Assembly (NCBI RefSeq): GCF_006539925.1
Contig: NZ_BJNY01000001.1
Span: 298,530 to 362,529 of the forward strand
Reading direction: 5' to 3'
Source of the DNA: Glutamicibacter uratoxydans
Lineage (GTDB): Bacteria; Actinomycetota; Actinomycetes; Actinomycetales; Micrococcaceae
Length of the DNA stretch: 64,000 bases
Numbering within the stretch: the first letter of the stretch is position 1; every line of letters begins with the position of its first letter. This document shows, piece by piece, positions 1 to 8,555 of the stretch. The notes beneath the pieces were generated by a model. It saw only the letters and a list, made by a program, of their open reading frames with translations. It had not been told where the DNA came from and searched no databases. A program made the translations under genes and the position numbers.

Positions 1-2
1 TC

Positions 3-827
3 GCCGGCGCCCAGTTCACCATCCAGCGCAGCTCGGACCGTCTGGTGGCCAAGGCTCCGGCAAGGGATGCCGACACCCAGATCCTGTCGCAGGAGGCACG
101 CGAGGCAGTGGCTGCCATGGCTGCCGCCGGCACCTTGAACGAGTCAGATATCTGCGCCGCTGTCATCGATGCCTCTCTGGCGCAGGCCCCGCAGCTTTTG
201 CTGGTCATGGACGTGGATTCAACCCTCATCAAGCAAGAGGTCATCGAGCTGCTCGCCGCCCATGCGGGCCGCGAGGCAGAGGTCGCCGCGGTCACCGAAG
301 CGGCGATGCGCGGAGAACTGGACTTCGCACAGTCGTTGATTCAACGCGTAGCCACGCTCAAGGACCTGCCTGCTAGCGTGCTTGCTGAAGTCGGCGAACG
401 AATCATCTTCTCCGACGGCGCCCGCGAACTGGTGCAACGCTTCCACGCCGCAGGGCACAAGGTCGGCGTGGTCTCCGGCGGGTTCCAGCAAATCCTCGAC
501 CCCTTGGCTGCCGAGCTGAACCTCGACCATGCACTGGCCAATACCTTGGGCATGAGCGACGGAGTATTGGACGGCACGGTCCATGGCGACATCGTCGACC
601 GCAGCACCAAGGAAAAAATGCTCCGCGCCTGGTCCGAAGAGCATAGAATTCCCATGCATGCGACCATCGCCGCCGGAGACGGAGCCAATGACCTGGACAT
701 GGTCACCGCAGCGGCGCTAGGCGTCGCTTTCAATGCCAAGCCGGCGCTGCGGGAGCAGGCAGATGCACAGATTAATTTCTCACGTTTGGATGTCATCGCC
801 GACCTAGTCCTCAATGATTTGAGCTAG
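3..827 (+). CDS. serB: Phosphoserine phosphatase SerB, 5'-truncated by the window edge
   Basis: Last enzyme of serine biosynthesis: hydrolyses phosphoserine to serine and phosphate in the cytoplasm. It is a HAD-superfamily phosphatase. The nucleophile motif DVDST lies about 56 codons after the internal GTG at 45, a VSGGF motif follows near codon 144, and GDGANDLD near codon 215 is the Mg-binding HAD motif 4. The frame is already open from base 3 with coding-like sequence and no start, and actinobacterial SerB proteins usually have a longer N-terminal (ACT-like) region, so the true start is upstream of the window; GTG at 45 is only a possible internal start. No terminator is visible before the next gene. 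Function is confident; the N-terminus is missing. Confidence 0.93.
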   Translation, partial: AGAQFTIQRSSDRLVAKAPARDADTQILSQEAREAVAAMAAAGTLNESDICAAVIDASLAQAPQLLLVMDVDSTLIKQEVIELLAAHAGREAEVAAVTEAAMRGELDFAQSLIQRVATLKDLPASVLAEVGERIIFSDGARELVQRFHAAGHKVGVVSGGFQQILDPLAAELNLDHALANTLGMSDGVLDGTVHGDIVDRSTKEKMLRAWSEEHRIPMHATIAAGDGANDLDMVTAAALGVAFNAKPALREQADAQINFSRLDVIADLVLNDLS

Positions 828-989
828 ATGAATTCCAACAACTAGATAACGATTCGATCGTTTGGGCCGTTCCTGCATTTTCTCAGTTGTTCAAGCGGAT
901 AGTATTTCAACTGACGCTATCTTTGACCCTGACGGGAGTCTGGTCATGGCGCCATCAACTGACCGCTTGTTGAAAGAGTCAATAGTCCT

Positions 990-2741
990 GTGCAGAACCC
1001 GAAACCAGATAGCTCGTCGACTGGGTCGAATCCCTATTCGCCGAGCCCCTCTCCAGAAAAGCGAAAGCCAAAGAACAGCGCCAAGCCGTGGATTATCACC
1101 GGTTCCTGCGTTGTAGCTCTCGCCGCCGCATATTTCGGAGGGGCTGCCTACGTCAGCTCTCAGGTGCCGCAGAACGCGGCCATCGCCGGGGTCAACATTG
1201 GGTCCATGAGCCAGGATCAGGCCCGCCAGGCACTTCAGGAGCAGGTAATTCCCCTGCTGGACAAGCCCATCGAGGCAGTCGTCAACGGCAAGAGCTATGA
1301 CATTGATCCGGCACAGGCAGGATTGAGCCTGAACGTGGACAAGACCGTCGAGGACCTCACCGGCTTTGAAGTCAATCCGGTGCGACTCTACGAAAAGCTC
1401 ACCGGAGACATGACTGCCGCGGCCGCCATCGACGTTGACCACGACAAGCTGAAGTCGGCACTGGAAGATCTTGCCAAGAAGACCGACAGCAGCGTCAAGG
1501 AAGGCGCCATTACCTTCAAGGACGGCAAGGCGGCATTGGACAAGCCTGTCGACGGCGTGGCGCTTGACATCGATGCCTCGGCGTCGGAGATTTCTGAAAA
1601 TTGGAAGATTGCCGGTCCTGCCATCGAACTGCCAGCTGACGTCGCCAAGCCGAAGGTCTCCGAAGAGAAGTTGCAGGACTTCTACGACGGCGAGGTGGTG
1701 TCGCTGCTCAAGGGTGATGTGACCCTGGTATCTGGCGACAAAACTGCGTCAATATCCCCCGCATCCATTGCCGCGGCGGCAAAGTTTGAGATCAAGGACG
1801 ATGCCCCGAGCATCAGCCTCGACGACGAAAAGCTCTACAAAGCCGCCACGAAGAATTCAGATCTTTCCAGCACCGCCAAAGATGCCAAGATCGTATTGAA
1901 GAACGGCAAGCCGACGATCCAGGATTCCGTCAAGGGCGTCTCCCTTGAAACCAAGGATCTGGGAGCCAAGGTCCTGGCCGCCAGCCAGAGCGAAGAGCGC
2001 AAGGCCGAGGTTGCCATGACCGAGTCGGAAGCCGACTTCAGCACCGCCGATGCCGAAAAGCTGGGGATCAAGGAAGAAATCGTCGACTTCTCCACCCCGT
2101 ACCCGACCTATGACACCGTCCGCACCAAGAACCTGCGCGCCGGTGCGGCCAGGGTCAATGGGATCATCGTCAAGCCGGGCGAACGCTTCTCCCTGCTGCA
2201 GGCACTGGGCCCCATCACCACTGCCAACGGCTACTACTCTTCGGGCGTCGTGGAGAACGGCTTCAGCGCCGAGGCTGTGGGCGGCGGACTGTCGCAGATT
2301 TCCACCCAGATGTACAACGTCGGCTTCTTGGCCGGCTACGACGACATCACCCACAAGCCGCATTCACGCTGGTTCGACCGCTACCCTGCAGGCCGCGAAG
2401 CGACCCTGTGGGAAGGCCAGGTGGACATGATCTGGGAGAACAACACTCCCTACGGCGTCATGATTCAGGCCTGGGTTTCCGGCGACCGGGTCCACACCCG
2501 GTTGTGGTCGACAAAGTACTGGAAGGTCACCCAGGATTCCTCGGGCAAGTACAACCAGACCAACCCGACCACCGTGCACAACAAGGCCAAGCAGTGCATC
2601 TCCGAGTCCGGCGGAAAGAAGGGCTTCACGATCGACGTTACGCGCTACCGCGAGACGGTCGACGGCTCGAAGAAGCTTCCGGCCGAAACGAAGACCTGGA
2701 CCTACAGCCCATGGAACAAGATCGTCTGCGATAACAAGTAA
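990..2741 (+). CDS. VanW-domain membrane-anchored envelope protein
   Basis: A 583-residue protein with a short Pro/Ser-rich cytoplasmic N-terminus, one membrane segment at about residues 33-55, and a long extracytoplasmic part. Residues about 80-360 look like two repeats of the peptidoglycan-binding-4/YoaR-like region. The VanW domain spans about 366-510 (GERFSLL, GGGLSQISTQMYN, HSRWFDRYP, WENNTPYGV). VanW proteins accompany some vancomycin-resistance clusters but are widespread in actinobacteria; the biochemical role is unknown and a cell-wall function is inferred. Start is GTG with a weak GAAAGAG sequence about 12 nt upstream. It stands alone and ends at a convergent terminator. Confidence 0.85.
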   Translation: MQNPKPDSSSTGSNPYSPSPSPEKRKPKNSAKPWIITGSCVVALAAAYFGGAAYVSSQVPQNAAIAGVNIGSMSQDQARQALQEQVIPLLDKPIEAVVNGKSYDIDPAQAGLSLNVDKTVEDLTGFEVNPVRLYEKLTGDMTAAAAIDVDHDKLKSALEDLAKKTDSSVKEGAITFKDGKAALDKPVDGVALDIDASASEISENWKIAGPAIELPADVAKPKVSEEKLQDFYDGEVVSLLKGDVTLVSGDKTASISPASIAAAAKFEIKDDAPSISLDDEKLYKAATKNSDLSSTAKDAKIVLKNGKPTIQDSVKGVSLETKDLGAKVLAASQSEERKAEVAMTESEADFSTADAEKLGIKEEIVDFSTPYPTYDTVRTKNLRAGAARVNGIIVKPGERFSLLQALGPITTANGYYSSGVVENGFSAEAVGGGLSQISTQMYNVGFLAGYDDITHKPHSRWFDRYPAGREATLWEGQVDMIWENNTPYGVMIQAWVSGDRVHTRLWSTKYWKVTQDSSGKYNQTNPTTVHNKAKQCISESGGKKGFTIDVTRYRETVDGSKKLPAETKTWTYSPWNKIVCDNK

Positions 2742-2756
2742 TATCTCCAGGCACAG

Positions 2757-2789
2757 CGAAGGCCCCCTCCATTGTGGAAGGGGCCTTCG
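2757..2789. terminator. Bidirectional terminator hairpin
   Basis: A 10-bp perfect stem (2757-2766 with 2780-2789, arms beginning CGAAGGCCCC) sits between the convergent VanW and SDR genes. There is no strong T-run on either side, so efficiency is uncertain. Confidence 0.65.
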
Positions 2790-2805
2790 TGCTGTGCGCG
2801 GACTG

Positions 2806-3561
2806 CTACTTGCCAGCCTGCTTCAGGAAGTCCTCGGCGCCGCCGACGAGTTCGGTGTGGCCGGACTCCACGTCGGCGAAGACCATCTTGGCAACCTCTG
2901 CGCCGAACTCCTCGACAGAGTACAGCTTGCCGGCAGCCTCGCGGCGGGCCTCGATGGCGCCTGGCTCAACGCGGTTCAGCAGCGTAGCGGTGATGGTTCC
3001 TTCGATCATGTCGCCGGAAACCACGACGAACTTGATGCCCTTCTCAGCCAGCTGCGGGATGAATTCGCGCAGCGCGTCCTCGCCAGCGCGCTTGGACTTG
3101 GCCACCGCGTCGTAGGCATCCATGGTGGATACCTCGTGGATGAAGTGGGCCTGGTGGCTGGTAACGAACACGATGCGTCCGCCCTCGCTCAGCTTTGGCA
3201 GCGCCGCCTGGAGCATCGCTACCTGGGCATCGCGGTTCAAACGCAGAGCGTAGTTCTCGCCCAGGGTGGTCTCCATGCCGCCCGAAGCGTTCAGAACCAG
3301 CACGTCCAGCGAGCCGAAGTTCTCAATGGCCGCGTCGACCAGCGCCTGCGGGCCCTCGACGGTGGTCAGGTCGGCGCCGACGGCTACAGCCTTGCCGCCC
3401 TTTTCCTCGATCGCCGCAACGATCTTGTTCGCGCGCGGTGCCTTGGCACGGTAGTTGATCACTACGCCGATGCCCTGCTCGGCCAGCAGCTGTGCGGTCA
3501 CCGAGCCGATGCCTCGCGATGAACCGGTGACAATTGCGCCCTTGTATTCGCTCAACTTCAC
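2806..3561 (-). CDS. Short-chain dehydrogenase with FabI/InhA-like Tyr-x6-Lys spacing; candidate enoyl-ACP reductase
   Basis: A 251-residue SDR. The cofactor motif TGSSRGIG (12-19) and NASGG (91-95) are classical, Ser135 is in TSH, but the usual YxxxK is absent: Tyr150 is followed by Lys157 (YDAVAKSKRAGE), the Y-x6-K spacing of FabI (Tyr156/Lys163) and InhA (Tyr158/Lys165). It lies 75 bp downstream of fabG in the same direction, an order matching mabA-inhA in mycobacteria and fabG-fabI in Streptomyces. An enoyl-ACP reductase role in fatty acid synthesis is therefore plausible but unproven; true FabI has a degenerate glycine motif, which this protein lacks, so a non-FabI SDR remains possible. 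Start is GTG with AAGGAG placed 5 nt upstream. Confidence 0.7.
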   Translation of the reverse strand: MKLSEYKGAIVTGSSRGIGSVTAQLLAEQGIGVVINYRAKAPRANKIVAAIEEKGGKAVAVGADLTTVEGPQALVDAAIENFGSLDVLVLNASGGMETTLGENYALRLNRDAQVAMLQAALPKLSEGGRIVFVTSHQAHFIHEVSTMDAYDAVAKSKRAGEDALREFIPQLAEKGIKFVVVSGDMIEGTITATLLNRVEPGAIEARREAAGKLYSVEEFGAEVAKMVFADVESGHTELVGGAEDFLKQAGK

Positions 3562-3636
3562 TTACTCCTTCTGTTGAAAATTGGGGCAGGCCGGCCTGTG
3601 GGCCAGCCCGCGTAAAGCCTGGTTCTTCGGGGCCCG

Positions 3637-4359
3637 TTAGTGGCCCATTCCCAATCCGCCGTCAACCGGGATGACCGCGCCGGAGATGTAGGCGGCCTCG
3701 TCGCTGGCAACCCAGCGGACAACATTCGCTACCTCTTCAGGCTCGGCAAAACGGTTCGCAGGAATGGTGGACAGGTAGTTTTTCTGGGTCTCCTCCGGGA
3801 GCACAGCGGTCATCTCGGTGTTGATGAATCCCGGGGCCACCACGTTGGCGGTGATTCCGCGCGAGCCCAGCTCGCGGGTCAGCGAACGGGCGATGCCGAT
3901 CAAGCCGGACTTGGAGGCCGAGTAGTTGATCTGGCCCGGCGAGCCGTACAGCCCGACCACCGAAGAGATCAGCACGACGCGGCCGCGCTTGAGGCGCAGC
4001 ATGCCCTTGGCGGCACGCTTGACCACGCGGAAGGCGCCGGTCAGGTTCGTATCGATCACCGAGGTGAAGTCGTCTTCGCTCATGCGCAGCAGCAGGGTGT
4101 CTTTTGTCACGCCCGCGTTGGCAACGATGACCTCGACCGGGCCATGCGCCGCTTCGACTTCTTTGAATGCCTCGTCGATGGACTGGGCATCGGTGACATC
4201 GGCCTTCACGCCCAGCAGCCCTTCGGGGACGTCGCCACTGCGGTAGGTAATTGCCACCTTGTCGCCGTTTGCTTCAAAGGCCCGGGCAATAGCCAAGCCG
4301 ATTCCTCGATTGCCGCCGGTGACCAGGACGCTGCGGCCAGTCGATGATTCAGTAGTCAA
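3637..4359 (-). CDS. fabG: 3-oxoacyl-ACP reductase FabG
   Basis: NADPH-dependent reduction of 3-oxoacyl-ACP in FASII elongation. All classical SDR elements are present: TGGNRGIG at 14-21, NAG at 81-83, catalytic Ser132/133 in ISS, Tyr146 and Lys150 (YSASK), and a C-terminal PVDGGLGMGH typical of FabG. The preferred start is TTG at 4359, because a GGAG sequence lies 7 nt before it; the in-frame ATGs at 4386 and 4380 have no such site and would add residues before the fold. This gives 240 residues, close to the family norm of 240-247. It is the first gene of a likely two-gene unit with the SDR at 2806-3561, and is divergent from the DUF3099 gene. Confidence 0.9.
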   Translation of the reverse strand: MTTESSTGRSVLVTGGNRGIGLAIARAFEANGDKVAITYRSGDVPEGLLGVKADVTDAQSIDEAFKEVEAAHGPVEVIVANAGVTKDTLLLRMSEDDFTSVIDTNLTGAFRVVKRAAKGMLRLKRGRVVLISSVVGLYGSPGQINYSASKSGLIGIARSLTRELGSRGITANVVAPGFINTEMTAVLPEETQKNYLSTIPANRFAEPEEVANVVRWVASDEAAYISGAVIPVDGGLGMGH

Positions 4360-4431
4360 TGTAAATCTCCATTCGTGCATCGCCATTCCTGCCGCCGCGG
4401 CCAGTGCCGGGCAGCCAAATCACGCGCACTT

Positions 4432-4445
4432 TACTTAGGTAAGTA
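4432..4445. promoter_or_regulatory. Inverted repeat upstream of fabG (candidate operator)
   Basis: TACTTA and TAAGTA arms separated by GG, about 73 bp upstream of the fabG TTG and in the divergent fabG/DUF3099 control region. It is the only clear dyad there. Which regulator binds, if any, is unknown. Confidence 0.35.
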
Positions 4446-4577
4446 GCTACTCCGTCATCAATCCTATTTGTTACCACCGGGTTTTACCGCTTCGACAAAG
4501 TGTAGAAATTCGATTCTTCAGGCCTTGAGTGAGATAATTAGAGCTGAACCTCCGTCCATGAAGCGAAGAAACACTCG

Positions 4578-5033
4578 ATGTCTCAGCACCATGCGCACTC
4601 TGAGCCGAATGAACCTCAGGTGCACCGCATTACCGACGCTCGCGAATCGCATACCGCCGAGCGCGATGTCCGCATACGCAAATACACCATCACCATGACG
4701 ATTCGCGTGATCTGCTTCATTTTGGCCTTCCTCGCAACCGGCTGGCTGCGCTGGGCGCTGCTGATCGGAGCGGTGTTCCTGCCATATGTCGCCGTGGTCA
4801 TTGCCAACGGCGGTGCAGATCTTTCAAAGCGCGAACCGCCTGCCGAGTTCTACAAGCCCACCGAGGCGGCGCAGTTGAATCCCGGCGATCCCATGGAGCA
4901 CCCGGCCAGCACCGAAGTGATCGACGGCTCGCTCGTCGAAGACAACGCCAACGGTTCGGATGCCGAAGACGCCGATGCACCGCGCGCCCAGAGCGATGAC
5001 GACGGCAAGCCAAATGATTCGAAGGAGAGCTGA
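4578..5033 (+). CDS. DUF3099 family small membrane protein
   Basis: A 151-residue protein with a charged, His-rich N-terminus, two adjacent predicted membrane helices (about 40-57 and 59-77, with a GWLRWALLIGAVFLPY stretch between and within them) and a long acidic, Asp/Ser-rich C-terminal tail. This architecture matches the actinobacterial DUF3099 family, whose function is unknown. It is followed after 2 bp by a zinc-ribbon-like protein and then by SURF1, so the three genes form one transcription unit ending at a strong terminator. A role in envelope or respiratory assembly could be guessed from SURF1 but nothing in the sequence proves it. Confidence 0.75.
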   Translation: MSQHHAHSEPNEPQVHRITDARESHTAERDVRIRKYTITMTIRVICFILAFLATGWLRWALLIGAVFLPYVAVVIANGGADLSKREPPAEFYKPTEAAQLNPGDPMEHPASTEVIDGSLVEDNANGSDAEDADAPRAQSDDDGKPNDSKES

Positions 5034-5035
5034 CC

Positions 5036-5287
5036 ATGGATCTGCTCGGATCACTCGGCGGCCCGGCCCAGCCGCAGCCCGCACCCGTCCAATGCTCGCG
5101 CAAGGGCTGCAAGGCCCATGCCGACTTCCAGATTTTGTGGAACAACCCGAAGATCCACACCCCCGACCGCCGAAAGATCTGGCTCGCCTGCTCGGAACAC
5201 CGCGAATGGCTTGAGACCTATCTCAAGGAGCGCCTGTTGTACAAGGAAACAGTCCCCTTCGAATCCATTCAAGGAGCCAGCGACTAG
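5036..5287 (+). CDS. Small zinc-ribbon-like protein of unknown function
   Basis: An 83-residue protein. After a Pro/Gln-rich start it shows Cys20-x4-Cys25 with His28, then Cys52-x2-His55, a plausible four-ligand metal site, followed by an amphipathic helix (REWLETYLKERL). The gene begins 2 bp after the DUF3099 stop with GAAGGAGAG just upstream, and its stop TAG directly abuts the SURF1 ATG, so translation is probably coupled. Similar small proteins are found at this position in other actinobacteria as far as I recall, sometimes labelled misleadingly as acetone carboxylase. No function can be assigned; a metal-binding accessory to the neighbouring oxidase-assembly gene is speculation. Confidence 0.7.
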   Translation: MDLLGSLGGPAQPQPAPVQCSRKGCKAHADFQILWNNPKIHTPDRRKIWLACSEHREWLETYLKERLLYKETVPFESIQGASD

Positions 5288-6193
5288 ATGTATCGTTTTC
5301 TAGTTAGTTCACGGTGGCTCGGATGGCTGGCACTGGTCGCCGTTTTCGCCGTCGCCTGCGTGTCCTTGGGAAATTGGCAGTCGAACCGGCGCACCGAGGT
5401 CCTCGAAGGCATCAACCGCGTCAACCAGAACTACTTTGCCGCGCCGTTGAAGGGCCAAGAAGCCATCGGCTACTTCGAGAATCTTCCCGAAGCAAAGACC
5501 TGGACCACGGTTGAATTGACCGGCCGCTATGCGGCGGATGACACCTTGGTGGTGCGCAACCGCATTAAGAGCGGCCAGCCTGGCTATGAGGTCTTGGTGC
5601 CATTCACCACCGGCGCAGGCGAAACGGTGCTCATCGACCGCGGTTACCTCCCGATCGGCAACAACGAACACGGCCGGCCAGACGCTGTGCCGGCGGCGCC
5701 TGCCGGCGAAGTGACGCTCAAGGCAAGGCTCAAGCCCGGCGAAGTCCGCCTGGACCGAGGCGCACCCGACGGGCAGCTGGCAACGATCAACCTTGAAGAT
5801 TTCAAAAATGCGACCGGGCAGCCTGTCGCCCAAGGCGCCTACGGCATCATGTACGAAGAAAGCCCTGCCCCGGCCGATGCACCGCAGCAGTTGGATCCGC
5901 CGGACATGGACGAGGGCCCGCACCTGTCCTATGAAATCCAGTGGTACATCTTCGGCGTCTTGGCCTTCGTAGGATTCTGGTATGCGGCACGCACCCAGAA
6001 GAAGATCAACGCTGAAGACGCCGCAGAATTGGCTGAGGCCCAGGCCATGGGCTTTGAGGAGCCGGTGCACAAGGTGCGCAAGGTCCGCCAGAAAGAGGCG
6101 AAGAAGTACCGCCGCGACGGTTCACTGACCGACGAAGCGATCGAGGACGCCATGTGGGAAGAGGAAAAGTCCTCATCCCACCCGGGCAGCTAG
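5288..6193 (+). CDS. SURF1 family cytochrome oxidase assembly protein
   Basis: SURF1/Shy1 proteins assist assembly of haem-copper cytochrome c oxidase at the membrane. The 301-residue product has the classical hairpin topology: an N-terminal membrane segment at about 10-28 followed by a GNWQSNRR motif, an extracytoplasmic domain with the family motifs VRNR and IDRGY, and a second membrane segment at about 217-236 (WYIFGVLAFVGFWYAART). The last ~65 residues form a charged Lys/Glu-rich cytoplasmic tail, common in actinobacterial members. ATG immediately follows the stop of the zinc-ribbon gene. A strong intrinsic terminator follows 17 bp downstream. Confidence 0.88.
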   Translation: MYRFLVSSRWLGWLALVAVFAVACVSLGNWQSNRRTEVLEGINRVNQNYFAAPLKGQEAIGYFENLPEAKTWTTVELTGRYAADDTLVVRNRIKSGQPGYEVLVPFTTGAGETVLIDRGYLPIGNNEHGRPDAVPAAPAGEVTLKARLKPGEVRLDRGAPDGQLATINLEDFKNATGQPVAQGAYGIMYEESPAPADAPQQLDPPDMDEGPHLSYEIQWYIFGVLAFVGFWYAARTQKKINAEDAAELAEAQAMGFEEPVHKVRKVRQKEAKKYRRDGSLTDEAIEDAMWEEEKSSSHPGS

Positions 6194-6210
6194 TCCGCAG
6201 CAAATACGGT

Positions 6211-6250
6211 TGAAGCCGATGAACGCACCGCGTTCATCGGCTTCACTTTT
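6211..6250 (+). terminator. Rho-independent terminator of the DUF3099-SURF1 unit
   Basis: A perfect 16-bp stem (6211-6226 with 6230-6245), 3-nt loop, then CTTTTT. One of the strongest terminators in the window. Confidence 0.92.
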
Positions 6251-6254
6251 TGGC

Positions 6255-6713
6255 TCAGCTTCCCGCCCCAGGCTTCCAGCGGACTCCCCCGTCGCTGCAG
6301 GCTGTGGCCCCGGACAGCGATGAATCCGCACATCCCCCGTCCACCAACTGCCTGTTGCCCACCGGTTCCTCCAAATTCAGCTGGTAGGGCACCGTTTCGT
6401 TGTCTTGGCAGTCGTGGGGGCCGGCATCAATGGGTTCGACGCTCATGTTCACCACGATGCGTTCTTGCTCGTAGACAACCTGCGCATCGGCGACCTCGCC
6501 GGTGAACCCGTCCGCGCAGCCGGACCGCTGCACGCCGATGTCCAGTACCGTACTGTCAACGGTGACGGCGCCGGGGTCCATGAAAGCCCACAGCGCGTTT
6601 GGGGTCGGACCGTCATGCTCATTGCCCTGATTCGCCGCGCAGGCGCTCAGCGCACAGGCCGGAAGCAGCGCCAGCAGGAGCGCGCAGTGAACTTTCCTTC
6701 GGGCCCAGCGCAT
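6255..6713 (-). CDS. Secreted lipoprotein, unknown function
   Basis: A 152-residue product with a typical lipoprotein signal: basic MRWARRK, hydrophobic stretch, and lipobox LSAC ending at Cys25. The mature part contains several cysteines (GCADGF, HDCQDN, GGCADSS, TACSDGG) that could form disulfides, and no recognised domain. It is probably anchored to the outer face of the membrane. A GAGG site lies 5 nt before the ATG. The gene is monocistronic and convergent with the SURF1 unit, sharing the hairpin at 6211-6245. No family could be named. Confidence 0.72.
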   Translation of the reverse strand: MRWARRKVHCALLLALLPACALSACAANQGNEHDGPTPNALWAFMDPGAVTVDSTVLDIGVQRSGCADGFTGEVADAQVVYEQERIVVNMSVEPIDAGPHDCQDNETVPYQLNLEEPVGNRQLVDGGCADSSLSGATACSDGGVRWKPGAGS

Positions 6714-6768
6714 GCAGTCCTCGCTTCATCAATGAATGGCATCTTGGATCATCGTATCCCGCAGGCGC

Positions 6769-6814
6769 TAAAAAACACCGGCTGCCAAGGCAAAATCCCT
6801 TGGCAGCCGGTGTT
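6769..6814 (-). terminator. Rho-independent terminator of the ABC-F gene
   Basis: A perfect 17-bp stem (6774-6790 with 6798-6814) with a 7-nt loop; read on the minus strand it is followed by a run of six T. Confidence 0.93.
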
Positions 6815-6830
6815 CTCGCAGAATTCTGGC

Positions 6831-8432
6831 CTAGGTCAGGCTGACCAATTCCAGATAGTCCTCGCTGAAGAGGTCCTCGTCGCCGTCCGGCAGGATGACC
6901 ACGCGCTCGGGCTTCAGCGCCATGACGGCTCCCTCATCGTGCGACACCATGACCACTGCGCCCGGGAAGGTGGACAGTGCACCGAGCACCTCGGCGCGCG
7001 AGGCGGGGTCCAGGTTGTTGGTCGGTTCGTCGAGCAGCAGCACGTTCGCGCTGGAGGCAACGATGGTCGCCAGGGCCAGTCGGGTCTTCTCGCCGCCGGA
7101 GAGCACGCCGGCAGGCTTCTCCACGTCGTCGCCGACGAACAGGAAGGAACCGAGGATCGAACGCACATCCGCGTCGCCCAGGTGGTCAGGGGCATTGCGG
7201 CGCATATTGGCCAGCACGGTGGCCTCGGGATCCAGGGTGTCGTGCTCCTGCGCGAAGTAGCCGATCTTCAGCCCGTGGCCGGGGATGATGCTGCCGGTGT
7301 CAGGCTGCGAGACGCCTGCCAGCATGCGCAGTAGGGTGGTCTTGCCGGCGCCGTTCAGGCCGAGGATGACCACCTTGGAGCCGCGGTCGATGGCTAGCGA
7401 CACATCGGTGAAGATCTCCAGCGAGCCGTAGGCCTTGGACAGCCCTTCGGCCATGAGCGGGGTCTTGCCGCACGGCGCCGGATCCGGGAAGCGCAGCGCC
7501 GCGACCTTGTCGCTGGCACGCTCCTCCTGCAGGCCCGAAAGCATGCGGTCCACGCGCTTGAGCATGGACTGCGCTGCGGAGGCACCAGAGGCGCGGGCCT
7601 TCATCTTGTTGGCCTGAGCCAGCAGCACCGAAGCCTTCTTCTCGATGTTGGCGCGTTCGCGCTTGCGGGCGCGCTCATCGGTTTCGCGCTGCACCTTGTA
7701 GCGCTTCCAGCTCATGTTGTAGACGTCCACCACTGCGCGGTTGGCGTCCAGGTAGAGCACCTTGTTCACGGTGGCATCCAACAACCCGGTGTCGTGGCTG
7801 ATCATCAGCACGCCGCCGGCGTAGTTCTTGATGAAGTCGCGCAGCCAGATGATCGAGTCGGCGTCCAGGTGGTTGGTCGGCTCGTCAAGCAGCAGGGTTT
7901 CTGCATCCGAGTACAGGATGCGGGCCAGTTCCACTCGGCGGCGCTGGCCGCCGGAAAGGGTGCGCAGCGGCTGGTTCAGGATGCGCTCTGGCAAATCCAG
8001 GTTCGAGCAGATGGCGGCGGCTTCCGATTCTGCCGCGTAGCCACCGGCGGCGATGAACTCAGCTTCCAGGCGGTCATAGCGGCGCATGGCCTTGGCGGCG
8101 ACTGCCGAGTCCTCGCTGGCCATGTCCTCGCGGGCCTTGGCCAGCTTGTTCAGCACCTCGTCCAAGCCGCGGGCTGCCAGGATGCGGTCGCGGGCCAGCT
8201 GTTCCATGTCCGGGGTCTTGGGGTCCTGCGGAAGGTACCCGATGGACCCCTTGTGGGTCACCTCGCCCACGGTCGGCTGCGACTCGCCGGCCAGCACCTT
8301 GGTCATGGTGGTCTTGCCAGCTCCGTTGCGGCCCACCAATCCGATTTTGTCGCCCTTGTCGATGCGGAAGTTCACTTCGTCCATCAGCAGGCGGGCGCCG
8401 ACGCGTAGCTCAAGGTTGGCTACGGAAATCAT
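6831..8432 (-). CDS. ABC-F family ATPase (ribosome-associated type)
   Basis: A 533-residue soluble protein with two tandem ABC domains and no membrane segments. Domain 1: Walker A GRNGAGKTT (about 35-42), signature LSGGQ (about 158), Walker B LLLDEPTNHLD (about 179). A basic, helical linker rich in Arg/Lys/Ala (about 240-310) corresponds to the P-site tRNA interaction motif. Domain 2: GLNGAGKTT (about 359), LSGGE (about 442), LLLDEPTNNLD (about 467). ABC-F proteins act on ribosomes in translation or antibiotic protection; whether this is a housekeeping or resistance type cannot be decided from sequence alone. Gene is 123 bp downstream of the RelA/SpoT-domain gene, same strand, with its own strong terminator. 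Confidence 0.92.
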   Translation of the reverse strand: MISVANLELRVGARLLMDEVNFRIDKGDKIGLVGRNGAGKTTMTKVLAGESQPTVGEVTHKGSIGYLPQDPKTPDMEQLARDRILAARGLDEVLNKLAKAREDMASEDSAVAAKAMRRYDRLEAEFIAAGGYAAESEAAAICSNLDLPERILNQPLRTLSGGQRRRVELARILYSDAETLLLDEPTNHLDADSIIWLRDFIKNYAGGVLMISHDTGLLDATVNKVLYLDANRAVVDVYNMSWKRYKVQRETDERARKRERANIEKKASVLLAQANKMKARASGASAAQSMLKRVDRMLSGLQEERASDKVAALRFPDPAPCGKTPLMAEGLSKAYGSLEIFTDVSLAIDRGSKVVILGLNGAGKTTLLRMLAGVSQPDTGSIIPGHGLKIGYFAQEHDTLDPEATVLANMRRNAPDHLGDADVRSILGSFLFVGDDVEKPAGVLSGGEKTRLALATIVASSANVLLLDEPTNNLDPASRAEVLGALSTFPGAVVMVSHDEGAVMALKPERVVILPDGDEDLFSEDYLELVSLT

Positions 8433-8555
8433 GTGGTGGCCCTTTCACACGGGTGCAGATCAATCAGAGGTGCCCAAAAATGGGCAACTCATCTATCTTA
8501 TCGGTGAAAACGGCGTTATGAAGAACACTGTGTTTGATTCGACAGCGCCGCAGGC

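Noticed and set aside
862..1116. An 84-codon frame overlapping the start of the VanW gene
   Set aside because: Overlaps coding sequence with clear domain content and has no ribosome site.
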